Under the pieces are notes generated by a model. That model worked only from the letters and a program-made list of their open reading frames with translations, searched no databases and was not told the DNA's origin. From assembly GCA_003255025.1 (NCBI GenBank), contig QANY01002293.1, positions 248,001 to 312,000 of the forward strand: 64,000 nucleotides of DNA. The letters are read 5' to 3'. Origin of the DNA: Datisca glomerata (Eukaryota > Streptophyta > Magnoliopsida > Cucurbitales > Datiscaceae). Position 1 is the stretch's first letter, and each line of letters starts with the position of its first letter. This document shows positions 1 through 12,400 of this stretch, in pieces. Made by a program: the position numbers and the translations under genes.

Positions 1-979
1 TATCACAGCGACAAGGGTTTTCTTGGTTTTATCAATTATTTTTTATTTAGTTTTGTTCGATAACCAAAGCATATTCTATGAGAAATGTAATTTGGGAATG
101 ATTTACAAAAATTTCTGATTCTGCTTACATTTTTAGTTCTCAAGCTTCACTGATGTGTTTATATTATACTGATGACAATATAGTTTTAAATTTATTCATT
201 TATCACAGGATTTTTCTTGGTTTTATCATTTCTCTTTATTTTAATTTTGTTCCACATCCAAAACATTATTCTATGAAAAATATAATTTGAGAATGATTTG
301 CAAATATAGTCTTAGTGAAAATTGAGAAACGAGTATTAGTAATCCCATTTTATATTTTGGGCATACTTTTTGCATGTTCATGTAAATATGTTGGTCTTAT
401 TAGTCAGCTAATGTGATTCTTACTTAGGAGAAACATTTGCCTATGTGAGTTTCTTTTATTATCTAATTCAATTGTTTTTCTACCTTGTCACATTCAATTA
501 AAATATCACATCCTTTACATTTTTCTTGATAGTCAGAAGAGAAGGACCTATTATCCCTTTAGTTGTTGTTCAAAGTGACTAATCTCAACTAATGAAGCTT
601 ACCTATAAACTAAATTGGCCAACTTATGAAGCATCCGTGGTTTGTTTGAGGCTATCCTCACGCATTGCAACTTGATCCTGAGGGTAAAATGGTGCAACTA
701 AAGTACTCATTAAAAAGTACCAGAATTTGCATCATGTCCTGTTACTTTCTTATGTAATACTTGTGTAGTTATGTATAGAAGTAGTTCTGAAGTGTGTTTT
801 TTGATTGTTTAAAAGGGATTTGTATCAGAAGAAATATTCATTTGTAGTAGTACTGAATTCAATAAGTGAAAATTGTTAATATTTGTATTGACAAATCAGA
901 AATTTTAAGACAAAAAATATTATATTACTCCACAGAGCAACCATGCGTATTGCCTTCACCAATGCCTTATATGAATTGA
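1..979. other. AT-rich DNA, no gene seen
   Basis: No open frame of note, no recognised domain and no clear terminal repeats. Around 10-60 and 205-260 a short stretch recurs (a 'tttcttggttttatca' phrase followed by 'ttttgttc' and later 'attctatga'), so a diverged duplication of roughly 200 bases is likely. Otherwise nothing can be assigned. Confidence 0.5.
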
Positions 980-1800
980 TGAAATGGAAAGATCTTTACA
1001 AAGAGTATATATTAAGTGAATGAATGAAAATGACTTAGTAAATTTAAAATGATCAAGTGTACGAAAAATGATAAATATAAAATATAATTATATAAGGCAA
1101 AGTGTGTGACAATAGCTAAGTATATTAAATTAATAAGTGTGTATAATGGTTAAGTGTTTGAAATGGGATGACCTCTACAAATAGTATATATTAAGTGAAG
1201 AAATAAAAATGATTAAGTAAAATTAAAATAATCAAAGGTGTAAAAATGATGCTACGTGTGTGTAAAAATGACTAAATGTTTCAAAATAACTACATGAATA
1301 TGTCAAGAATATGAAAATGTGTGAAAATGACTAAGTGTGAAAATGAGTAAGGGTGTGAAAATGACTAAGTGTAAAAAATGAACTTGTATTAATGGTGAGT
1401 AGCTATTTGCATATAAATGGCTCAAGTGTGTAAAAATAACTAAGGGTTTCAATACAATTACATGAAAATGAACAAGCATATGAAAATGACCAAGTGTGAA
1501 AACAGTTAAGTTCCATCAAAACAAGTACGTGGAAATGGAAAAGTGGAGAATGAAAATATGACTAACTATTTAAAAATAGATAATTTGTGATAATATGATA
1601 AAGTCACGAAAATGATAATTTGCATATATGCAAATTACTATATGTATAATGGTTAAGTATGAAAATATGATAATGCAAGGCATAATTTTATGAGAGGGAG
1701 AGAGATTTAGAATTTACAAGTACATGAAATGCATAATTGTATGAAATTAATATGTATACCTAAGTGTGAAAATATGGCTAAGTACACGAGAATAAATAAG
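980..1800. repeat. Degenerate short tandem-like repeat field
   Basis: The phrase 'aaaatgactaagtgtg' recurs many times with substitutions and spacing changes (clear versions near 1260-1390 and 1430-1500, weaker ones from about 1020 to 1780). Copies are imperfect and not strictly periodic, so this looks like an old, decayed minisatellite. The field leads directly into the GC-rich palindromic block at 1850. Confidence 0.6.
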
Positions 1801-1849
1801 TGTATCAAAATAAGGCCAAACACCACAATTGAGACCGAAACACCATTTG

Positions 1850-2225
1850 GGCCTCAAACGACAGTCATGGCACGCGAATCGCCTACCATGATTGATGTTG
1901 GGGCCTGCTGGTGGCGTTTGGGCCCCAAACGTCATGATAACAGGCGTTTGGCTGATGTACTAGTGGCACATGCCAAACGTCAGTGTATCCGGCATTTGGG
2001 GCTCAAACGCCACCAGCAGTCCCCAAACGCCATGGTAACAGGCGTTTGGGTCGTGTACCAGTGACACGGGCCAAATGCCCTTGTGTCTGACGTTTGGGGC
2101 CCAAACACCACCAACATGCCACAAATGCCAGTTATGGATGAAAATTCACCTACAATGACTGGCATTTGGGGCCTGGTGGTGGCGTCTGGGCCCCAAACGC
2201 CAGACACACAAGCGTTTGGTCCCAA
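1850..2225. repeat. GC-rich palindromic repeat cluster (GGCGTTTGGG / CCCAAACGCC)
   Basis: Variants of 'ggcgtttggg' and its complement 'cccaaacgcc' occur repeatedly in both orientations, often fused as a near-perfect dyad 'tttggggcccaaac' (for example near 1914-1932 and 2090-2108). The block is far more GC-rich than its surroundings. Several open frames of 62-111 codons cross it on both strands, but they are produced by the repeats and are not believable genes. It might be a transposon or LTR subterminal region; no matching ends were found. Confidence 0.7.
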
Positions 2226-3134
2226 TACTCTCTATTGGATCGTGGAACGTACAAGTCAACTTCTGGAGAGCGTAAATTTTGACTCGGGTAAAACCATATG
2301 GGCCGTAAGATAGCAAATTGATGCTTATTGAGAGATTGATATGTGCGGCGTTTCGGGTCCAAAAAAACATTGTTTTAAGTACTTTCGGAGGCCCGAAAGT
2401 TGTTTCAGCCTTAATTTTGGACTTTTCACAATTCCCATCTCTTTTAATTTTTAGGGGTTTTTATATGCTTATAAATTAAAATGTAAATAGGTTATTTTTC
2501 AAATTTTATGGGGTTTTAATTTATAAAATAAAATGTTAAAATTTTAAATTTCAATATTCAATTTCAAACTTTTGGCAAATATGTTCGATTTATAGATAGA
2601 ATCTGACCTTGAGGGTTATACGTGTTCGTCAAACTGATAAATAGGATTTACCGACCATCATATCATCACGGCCTATAACTATATATGGTGAAAACCCGTC
2701 TCCTCGATACTTGTCACAAAAGTACAACATTATCAATGACAACTTTTAACGAGTTTATGTAATAAATGTTCAATTGTATCGAAACTCCTTAATAATCCAA
2801 TTTAATTTCACATAAGAAGTGAGTATGACAAATGTTTGCATTGAAATAACAAGTTTCTTTCTATTTTTATTGATGATTTTCCCGATGTACGGTAAATAAT
2901 TATAAAAATATCAATTTTAAGAAAAATTGTGAAGAATGGTGATTAGAACCATATAAATAATGATTAGGAGCAAAAAAGTGACGATTGGGAGGGAGACTAG
3001 CGATCGCCTATTTATACATGGTGTTTAGAGACTAAAACTGGCGATTGGAGTCATAAAACTAGCGCTTGATTTTGACGATGCGATTAGCACCTTCAGGATG
3101 ACGTTTAGGGGCTAAAATTAGGCGATTCACCTAT
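2226..3134. other. Intergenic, no gene seen
   Basis: AT-rich sequence after the palindromic block. Near 2940-3130 a loose phrase 'gcgattag/ggcgattgg' recurs a few times. There is no coding signal and there are no terminal repeats. Confidence 0.5.
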
Positions 3135-4075
3135 TAAGTATGACGATTAAGTTGTAAGTATTTGGTGAACCCCTTCCAAGAATTATTATTTTGTACGTAA
3201 TTGGTGAATCCCGCTACATAATTGGTGAATCTCAGTACGTATTTGATGACCCCTCCAAGAATTATTATTTTGTATGTATTTAGTGAATCCCATTACGTAG
3301 TGGGGTACAAATGGAATCTTGAGGGGTTCACCAAAAAATTTCTCGTACAAAATTAATAATTCTTATACAGGTTCACTAAAATATCTCATGTACAAAATCA
3401 ATCATTCTTCGAGTGGTTCACTAAAATATTTCACGTATAAAATCAATCATTTTTTGAGAGGTTCACTAAAATATTTTACGTACAAAACCAATCATTCTTC
3501 AAGGAGTTCACCAAAATATTTCACGTACAAAATCAATCATTTTTCGAGGTGTTCTTCTAAAATGTAGTGGGAAAAGATTATTTTACTTGATACTTATTGT
3601 AAAATGACAACAACATAATCAAGAATACATTCTTAACCGTCATAAAAGGTCCTAAAAATCATTGTATTGTATATCACCGAAAAAACAACAAACCCGCCAA
3701 AAAAGGAAAAAAAATACCAGGAACCCCCACAACCACCGGTATTGGGGACTAAAACCGCCATCATTGGGCACCAAAACTACCGATATTGGTTAGAGAAACT
3801 TGGGTGAACCCCAGTACGTAATTGGTGAACCCCATCAAGAATTATTCTTTTGTACGTATTTGGTGAACTTCATTACGTAATTGGTGAACCTCACTACGTA
3901 GTTGGTGAACCCCTCCAAGAATTATTCTTTTGTACATATTTGGTGAACCTCACTACGTAATTGGTGAACCCACTATGTAATGGTGAACCACAATACGTAA
4001 TTTGTGCAAAAATTATTCTTTTGTACGTATTTAATGAACCCCACAATACATAATTGGTGAACCTTACTACTGCAA
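3135..4075. repeat. Tandem array present in both orientations ('ttggtgaacccc ... ttttgtacgtat')
   Basis: A unit of about 20-45 bases built from 'ttggtgaaccc', 'aagaattattcttttgta' and 'cgtaatt' runs forward at about 3150-3310, in the reverse complement at about 3315-3560, and forward again at about 3800-4070. The middle block creates an 82-codon frame (3319-3567) of four 15-residue repeats with a 'KYFTYKIN' core. That is a translation of the repeat, not a convincing gene. About 240 bases of non-repetitive DNA (3565-3800) separate the reverse block from the last forward block. Confidence 0.75.
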
Positions 4076-4670
4076 TTGCCCTTGAATGTTCCTCCAGTTT
4101 GTATATGATAATCTGGAGATATATGGTTGTATTTGTCCAGAAAATTATGGAGTGTTTTTTTCAGAGAGATTTCTGGCTCGTATATTGATTCTCTTTGCTA
4201 TTATCATGCTTATAATCTAGGTACTGACACACTGTTAATTGTTTTGAATTCACGATCCCAACTGTCTGGTGAGGCGGCGAGCATATGTGGATCCATCTTG
4301 ACTTATCTCCTAATGTTGTTTACTTCAAGCATACAACACAAGATTTAGTTCTTTCACTAAGTGAAAGTGGCTTGTGAATCTTGATGGGTAGTCTATGGTT
4401 TTAGGGAAGGAATCTCTAAATCTTTTTCGTGTAATCCTCCATATCAAATTTCAGTAGCCCTGATGTTCATAGCCTTAGGTTTAAAGCTTCCTTTCTCCTC
4501 TCTTTTTTCAAAATTTTTTAGTACTTTTAACCTTTCCCCTTCTCAAATACCCCTAGTAATTACATGGTTCTGTTATGGATTGAAACCCTCAATATGAGGC
4601 ATAATTTAAATATAGGTGTAGATAAAATTCATGCCGTGTATATAGTGAAAATGTGCAGACTATGCTATTA
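4076..4670. other. Intergenic, no gene seen
   Basis: AT-rich sequence between the bidirectional array and the PF04195-like relic. A 73-codon frame (4127-4348) and the 5' part of a 79-codon frame show no recognisable domain. Confidence 0.4.
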
Positions 4671-6215
4671 CTTAGCTCTCCGCGTGAATGAGGAGCGGGG
4701 AGGACTAGTCAATGACCTCCCCAGTGGGGATAAAGGTTGGGAGGAGAGTATACTTCTCGTAGTTGGAAACAAGGATGGCAACGGCCGCTGGGTCATTCCC
4801 TGAATCTGGGGAGAGTTTAGTAAGTGGTCGGAGCTCCCTTTCTTTTTTATTTTTCTGTTTATGTTTAACTTTGTTGTTTCATTGTTGCGCTTATCTTTTT
4901 TAAACACTAACCTGTTTTTGTTTTGTGTAGACAAGAATTTGAACAAGAGGTCTTTTACTCCAAAAGAAGTAGTCGAACGACTCCGTGTCGCTTATAATTG
5001 CCCGAAACGGGACTAGAGAGATCTTCTTGACACAAAGAGAGAAATTGAAGTCGCGGTCACACCCATTTTAGTTGCTGAGTCTATTACCCCCTCATCTTCT
5101 GCAACAGAAGTCCCTTGAGCCATCCCTGTTGCAATCCCTATTCCCTTTTTTCGTCAAATAGTCTGGTCAAGTTCTTTTGAATCTTTATAATCATAGCGGG
5201 AATAAGATGGGTTTGCTCAAGAAGAAAGAGAACGTGAGACTCAACGGGAAGCTGCACAGAAGGAGGCAAAAGAACATGACATGGATTTCTGTTTTGCGTA
5301 TAACGAGCTTAAGATGTCAATGCGTCTGAGGAATAACTTGTGGGGGGTACCCGGTGAGGGCAAGCGCCAAAGGACGAGGAATGCCAGCTCGGCAGGTGCC
5401 ACTTCTAGGCTCCCATGTCCTTAATCTCCTTGCTCCCGTTGCTGATCTCCCTGCCCTTATTGATGAGGTTTCTGCTATTCTGGATAGGACTGCCGCTCCT
5501 CTTCCCTCGCCTACTAAGAAGTCACTCTCCCCTTCCTCTAGTTTCCCGCATCTGTCAGAGGAGATGGGTGTCTGGAGGTGGCGGCGATACCCCGCGGCTC
5601 CACTAGTTCCCACTAATGTCATCAACTTCCTAAAGGACCCCAATTCTTCACATGTGGTCACGAAGGGGATGATGTCTGATGCGGATGCTCTTGTATTCCG
5701 CAAGATGTCCATTCATGACAAGGTTATTAGTCTGAGTCATTCTCTGATGCATGTACTTTTGTTTTTACCTTTTTATATCCTTATTTTTTCTGTGTAAATT
5801 TCTTTTCAATTTTGACTAACATTTTTTGAACAAGCCGTGACTTACCACAACGGGCTACATGAGGATATTCATGCTGCTGAAGAGGAGATAGTCGGTTGTA
5901 GGAGAAAGGTAATGGAGATCACCAAGGTTTACAATGTCGTTGCCTCGGTACGAGATGATCTTAAGAAGGTGGAGGCTGATCTTCAAGTTACCCGTTTGAC
6001 TTCCGAGCTTGATGCGCCTATGGCTAAACAGTTGAAGCTTGAGTGGGTCATTGCGGGAGGCAGAGAAGATCACCGAGATAAGAGGGGAGAACCTGTCCGT
6101 TGTTGAGGCAAAGTTAACTGAAGTCGAGGACGCTTTGGCTAAGTCACGTGAATGGGAGGCTGGTCTTGCGACCAAGCACCAGGCCAACCTCAATAGCCTA
6201 ACATCCACGCCGTGA
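4670..6215 (+). pseudogene. Relic of a PF04195-like 'putative gypsy type transposon' gene, copy 1
   Basis: Spliced plus-strand gene remnant. The segment at 4700-4835 reads DKGWEESILLV..., resembling the end of the conserved PF04195 domain. An acceptor (tgtgtag) near 4930 opens an exon reading NLNKRSFTPKEVVERLRVAY. The segment 5354-5740 carries ALVFRKMSIHDKVI. After an intron-like AT-rich stretch, 5837-6215 begins TYHNGLHEDIHAAEEEIVG and is a heptad-like coiled coil. In-frame stops (after 4800 and near 5015) and one frameshift near 6060 break it. The same family occurs at 43891-57420, where it is the antisense gene of a Tat-like LTR element, so this is probably a fragment of a related element. 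Its 3' end abuts the 3' flank of the RGG-type gene, arranged convergently. The exact function of the family is unknown. Confidence 0.65.
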
Positions 6216-8544
6216 ATTTTTTCATGACATGATAAGACTTTCCCCAAGAAGGAAGAAAACAAAAAATAATGGATTCCATTACTGCTGCAACAGCAGAGGA
6301 AATTACATAGGATCCTCAAAGCTAAGAGCAGTAGTATCAACTACAAACATCGTATCCAAGAGAATTCCAGCCACAACACGTTGCTGCTTTTCATTGCCTC
6401 CACCTGCTTTCAACAACTCTTTAATGCTTATCGCCTGCATGAATGAATATATGCAGAGTTTAGGCTCATATACAAACAAGTAAATCCGTAAGACTTTTGC
6501 TCAACAAATGGAATCATATTTCTTACGTACCTTCCCCACTTTCTCCTCGTCATCAATGATTTCTATCCTTTTTAGCTTATCCTTCTCTGACTTCTGCATT
6601 TGTTTTAACGAAAAAAAAACGTCCAAACTAAGATTTAAGTGAAGAAAGGTATAAATATACTAAGCAGGCATGAATTATAAGGAGAAACACTTGGTTTCAT
6701 ACTAGCTTGAACATAAGGTTGTCGTTATCCTTCATTTTCTCGATAAGTCGCATATCGAAATCTTTATCGATAATCACTTCTCTTCCGTTTTCCTCCATAC
6801 TTCCAAAGCTTTTCTTCTATCAGCAACCACCTTCTCGTATTCTTCAAGTGTCATCTAGTATTCTTCAGCTCCTTCTCCATCCAAATGGACAACATCTCTG
6901 CAACAAAACAAAACAAGGGTGTTAAAAGAATTTGATTCAACAAATGATGAAACCAAAAAAAGTCATGATTAATATGTTTTGTATAAACAGCACATTAGCT
7001 ATTATTCAAGAAACGAGTGCCTCTCTTAGTCTTTCGATACCGTCCGTAGTTACGATGGACTTCTCGTCTGTGGAAACCATTGGCTGTCCCGTCTCCAGCA
7101 GACCTCGGATTTACAGATCGGTCTTCGCTCATACCAATATCCACCCTGCTGCCTACTGCTATCACTATCGTTTTGCTCCTGCTTCTTAAATTGCTGTTTC
7201 CTCAGCCCAACTTGAGTTTCATTTCCTGACTCATTACTATTACTACTACTCGTTCCTCGGCCAATGCCTCTCCCTCGAGCCATATCTCCACCACGTGGCC
7301 TCCCTCTCCCTCGCGCAACAACATCCCTGCCACCAACAAAGGCATATAAAAACTATGATTTAAAACATATGAAAGAAAAAAGAATGTGCGGAACAGCACA
7401 TTACCTATCAACCCCTACAACTGCTTCTTTTGTATTAGTATAATTCAACAAGTGATTGTTTCCGTTAGTTTCCTGATCCCGTCCTTCATTAGGATGAACT
7501 TCTCGTCTGCCGTTGGCTGTCCTGTCTCCGGCAGACCTCGGTCATCTTTGCTCATGTTTATATCTGACCAACTGCCAAACATCAGTATCAATTTGCCCTT
7601 CCTTCTCAACTTGCTGGTTGCACACCACTACTTGAGTTTGATTTCCAGATTCATTACCACTATTACGCCTCGTTCCTCGGCCAAAGCCTCTCCCTCGTGC
7701 CTTATCTCCACCGCATGGCCTCCCTTGTGCCTTATCTCCACCGCGACCATTGCCAAAGCCTTTCATTGCTTTTATCTCCACCGGGACCACAGTTTTACCC
7801 TGCATCTCCAGATCATAACCAGCTGAATTCCGAGATGAATCACTTCCGTTGTCCTTAACCACAGTATCCCCCCTCCACAACTCCTCTCATAATTATTGTT
7901 CTTCCCTCTCCATCTACTGATGTTATTCCTTTGATCATTGTTTCTATCCCCACCATTGCCATGACGGCTATCCACTCCGCCGTTGCTTCGTTTAGAACCA
8001 TCAGTATATCCGTTTACTAAATAAGCTGCTCGTCCATTCTGATAGTTAACTAAACCACGATCTTCGCCTTCTTCATTTGGTTGCATCTTGGTGAACACAA
8101 TTTTTATAACTGAAGGGATAGGAACAACTCACATTCATAATCAATAAATGCAAAGTAAAATAAAAAATTTGACCTACAAATTATTAGGATACGCCTCTCA
8201 AGCCCCAAATAGAGAAGATTTGAGATGTTTTTAAAAACATTACAATGAATTTGCCAAGATAAAGTTTTCCTTGGATTATTTGCCATCATTTTCTTATCAA
8301 CCATAGTAAATTCCAGAGAAATAACATGACGTGACAAGAATGTTCAAATTATTATATATTACAAGACTAACAGAGATAAAATTATAAATAAAATAAGCAA
8401 ACTAATAATTTCACAACTAATATACAATTTTGAAAGACCCATTAAAGAACAAAAGAGAGAAACAGAGGAAATAAATCATCATCACCATGACGAGGAAGAA
8501 CAAGAGGCTTGGCTCTCATCTCTCCGCCACCATAAGACTCGTCC

Positions 8545-11093
8545 TGTAACGCTCCCATTCCCGAGGGTTAAACATGCTTGAAATTTCAAAATTTAAAAAT
8601 TTCCCAATTCAATTAAAACCCTAATTTGAGAAAATCCCCAAATTAAAAACTCTAATTTTGCCCTAATTTTAACGTTAAATAGCGGAAGCATAAAATTATT
8701 TTAAAATAATATTAACTCATTAAGCTGAAATAAATGATTCATTAAACTGTAATAAAGTGAAGCACGAAAATCCATATGACATAAAAAATTAAACATGAAT
8801 ATTCATAAATATATGAAATAACTGAAGTCAACTGAAGTCATAATTAAACTTAGAAACCATAATCATGCTTGCTATGACAGTCCCTCACTCCTGCTGCTCA
8901 CCATCATCTGCAACACAATCATCTATAAGGGTGAGTATTAAAAATACTCAGTAAGTAAATTCACATATTAATGAGTTTCACATGACATAAATGTAAACAT
9001 ATAACTCATGCAAATTTAATTCACACGTTCACAGGTCACATGAAATACTTGTAACAACACATTGAATTCATGATTAACATATAACTTGAACTTGTACTTA
9101 TACATGTCAATACTTATACTTGCTTGATCATAACCCGACTAGACATAGCCCTCGATTAACAACCTAACCAGAACTATTTCGCAACTTGAACTTGAACTTG
9201 TAACATGAACGTAACATGACAGATTGGGTGTCCTGAAACTTGATGTCACTTAAGGTTATCTGAACCTTAAGGACGCTAACATGAACATGGTGACACCCAA
9301 CTGTATAACTTGATAATATGAAGTGAACAATCTCGTTACTTGATAACCAATGGACATGACTAAGTCTACTTCTTGTTTACTTATCACTTTTTACTTCAAT
9401 TAATATTCATATTTCACGTTATCACATATACATGAGTAAACGTATAACTTGTTTATGAACATAAGCACATAACTAATACATGTATAACTCAAAATATAAT
9501 CATACATGACATGGTAAATAATTTCATCATAATATGGAAACAAATAAAATACTTGATCATAAGATTGAACATAAAGAAATAATAAAACAATTTGACATTA
9601 TATATTCTACACTTATAACACATGAACCGAATTATTATGTAAATACACTTACCTGGATTCGCTACGAATTAAATTCAGCAACTAATGACCTGAAATTCAA
9701 GGATCCCAGATCACAACAAATTCATATAATATCTACAATTATTTAATTAACTAAGCGAGATTGGGAACAGGTGGAAACTACATCGGGTGTAAATTATCAA
9801 ATGGTTTAAAATGGTTCAACAAGGTTGGGGTGGTCTGAATTGGTTTGGTTCTGTTGTTTTGGGTCGGTTGGGTCTGGTCGGGTTGAACTGGTCTAGTCTG
9901 ACCGAGTCAGTTCAGTCTGGTCTGGTATGACTTAACCAGTTTGACCTTGTTTGGTCAGAATGAACCGGTCCGGTTCAGGTGAACTGATCCGATTCAGGTG
10001 AACCGGTTCAAGAGAAGGGGGAAACAGAAAAGGGAGACGAATAAGAGGGGGAGAGAGAGACACAATAGGGGAGACGAAGGAGAGAGACAGAACAAAGAGG
10101 GGGAAGGAGACGAAGAAGAGGGAGAGAGAGAGACGCAACAGAGAAGGGGAGAGAGAGAGGGGGAGAGAGAGAGGGGGGAGAGAGAGAGACAGAACAGAGA
10201 GGGGGGAGAGAGACAGAATAGAGATGGGGAGACGAAGGAGAGTGAAAGACAGAACAAAGAGGGGGAAGGAGACGAAGAAGAGGGAAAGAGAGACGTACCG
10301 AGAATTGGGAGAAAGAGAGAGACAGAACAGAGAGGGGGGTGAAGGAGAGAGAGACAGAACATAGTGGGGGAATGAGATGAAGAAGAGGGGGAGAGAGAGA
10401 CATACATAGAGGGGGGAAAGAGAGAGACAGAACAGAGAGGGGGTGAGAGAGAGGCAGAATAGAGAGGGGGAAAGACAGAGAAAGACAGAAGAGAGACGGG
10501 GAGACAGAGAGAGACAGAATGTAGAGGAGCGAAAGGAGAACATGAAAATTACCCAATTGAAGCTTGCAGGCGGTGTGATGACGATGCCAAAAGAATGTAA
10601 ATTGCTAGAAATGTAGAACCAAAATTTCAGAGAGAAGAGGAAACGAGAAAGAAATAAGGAGAAAGAAAATAAAGGAAACAAGAAATTGCTTACCAAATAT
10701 CAATCTTAGAGGGATGCCAAGTTGAAACGAAGAAGGAGGTGAAGAACAGAGAGGCTTCGATGGGGAAGAAAAACTATAAAATAGATAGGAAAGCAGTTAC
10801 AGGGGAGGATTCGTCAAGAAGAAAGTGGAGAACAAGAGGGATTTAAAGAGCATTAGATTAGACGGGAGTAACACACTAAGGAAACGATTATGTTTCCTGC
10901 AAAAATGGAGGAAAGAGGGGGAGTTACGTGGGTAAGCTAGAGATAAAAGCAAGGAGAGATTTGGGGAAGATGAAGGAGAGAGAACACATGTGAGGGAAAC
11001 AAATTGGGTTGGCTTAATGTGTAAGTGAGTGCATATGTGTGAGTGAGGGTTTGAATTACACAAATAACCCTTATAAACTACATGGGTATTTCA
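8545..11093 (-). repeat. 3' LTR of the gypsy element
   Basis: 2549 bases, the partner of 15606-18157. It begins tgtaacgctcc in plus orientation and ends gggtatttca. It is preceded on the minus strand by a polypurine tract. It includes a purine-rich array at 10012-10545 that differs in copy arrangement from that of the other LTR. Confidence 0.95.
10012..10545. repeat. Purine-rich minisatellite in the 3' LTR
   Basis: The same unit as in the 5' LTR, with a different order and number of variant units. This shows expansion or contraction after the two LTRs separated. It produces a spurious 254-codon minus-strand frame of low complexity. Confidence 0.9.
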
Positions 11094-11106
11094 TTCTTCC
11101 CTCCAT
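11094..11106 (-). promoter_or_regulatory. Polypurine tract of the gypsy element
   Basis: On the minus strand this reads ATGGAGGGAAGAA directly before the 3' LTR, as expected for the plus-strand primer of reverse transcription. Confidence 0.75.
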
Positions 11107-11109
11107 AAA

Positions 11110-12400
11110 ACCTTTCGTCCTCGAAAGGAATATACCTTATTGAAATAACTCTGGGTACTTGACAAGTATCTCAGCTTCTTGTTCCCATGTTGCTTCCTCG
11201 ATCCGATGATATCTCCAAAGAATCTTGAGTAGTTGAACCGTTCTGTTACGAAGAGTTTGATTCATGCGCTCTAGAACTCTGATTGGCTTCTCCTCATAAG
11301 GGAGATCATCACGAATTTACAGAGGTTCAAAATCAATGACATGCGTTGGGTCAGACATGTATTTGTGAAGCATCGAGACATGAAACACATTATGAATGCC
11401 TGAAAGAGCTGGTGGTAAAGCGAGTCGGTATGTCAAAAGACCAATACAATCCAAAATCTCAAACGGGCCAATAAACCTGGGACTCAGCATCCCCTTGTGA
11501 CCAGAACGCATAACACCCTTCAATGGGGCAACTTTGAGAAACACATGATCACCCACTTCAAATTCGAGATCCTTCCTTCTGACATCTGCGTAACTTTTTT
11601 GCCTACTCTGAACGGTCTTCATTCTATCTCTGATTTTTTGAATAGCTTCATTCATGGACTGAACCAATTCAAGGCCCAAAAGCTTTCGTTCACCAACTTC
11701 ATCCCAATGAACCGGCGATCGACATTTCTTTCCATGAAGTTCCTCAAATGGGGCCATACCAATCATCGTCTGATAACTGTTATTATAAGCGAACTCCACG
11801 AGTGCCAAGTGTGCGTCCCAACTACCAGAGAAATCCAAGGCACAAGCTTGAAGCATATCTTCTAACGTCTGAATTGTTCGCTCAGATTGCCCATCAGATC
11901 GCGGATTAAAAGCTGTATTGAAATTCAACTGTGTTCCCAAAACTTTTTTTAGACTCCGCCAAAAGTTTGGCGTGAACCGTGGATCCCGATCTGATACTAT
12001 AGACACTGGAACCCCATGAAGTCGAACAATCTCGCGAACATATAACCGAGCCCAATTCTCAACTGAAAATGTAGTCTTACCAGGCAAAACTGTGCAGACT
12101 TGGTAAGACGATCCACCACAACCCAAATGGAGTTCAAACCCTTTACCGTTCTCGGTAGCCCCGAAAAATCCATAGTTACATGTTCCTACTTCCACTCAGG
12201 ATTACTTAAAGGTTGTAAAACCCCAGATGGTCACTGTCTCTGAGCCTTGATCTGCTGACACACCAAACACTTACTAACGAACTCAGTAATGTCACGCTTC
12301 ATACCATTCCACCAATAATGTTACTTTAAATCGTGATACATCTTAGTACTACCAGGGTGGATGGTGTATGGTGAACTATGAGCCTCCGTGAGCAATTCCT
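11110..12400 (-). pseudogene. Gypsy integrase with chromodomain, frameshifted
   Basis: The zinc-binding HHCC part lies at about 12235-12340 (WWNGMKRDITEFV, then CLVCQQIKAQ). The core is mostly in the 292-codon frame 11317-12195: catalytic D69 in VSDRDPRF and E105 in QSERTIQTLED, exactly 35 residues apart. The first catalytic Asp (VVDRLTKSAQF) lies upstream in a different frame, so a frameshift sits near 12090. The GPF/Y-like module is FIGPFEILDCIG...YRLALPP. A chromodomain-like tail (about 11110-11290) reads PIRVLERMNQTLRNRTVQLL and then EEATWEQEAEIL; in chromoviruses this domain directs integration to chromatin. Confidence 0.9.

Noticed and set aside
1729..2370. Several overlapping frames of 62-111 codons around the GC-rich palindromes
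   Set aside because: Palindromic repeats keep frames open on both strands at once; no domain is recognisable.
5855..6340. A 161-codon minus-strand frame
   Set aside because: It lies antisense to the coiled-coil part of the PF04195-like relic and across the 3' end of the RGG gene in the wrong frame.
9932..10696. A 254-codon minus-strand frame and overlapping long frames over the purine-rich tract
   Set aside because: They are Ser/Leu/Pro low-complexity translations of an LTR minisatellite; equally long frames occur in several registers and on both strands.
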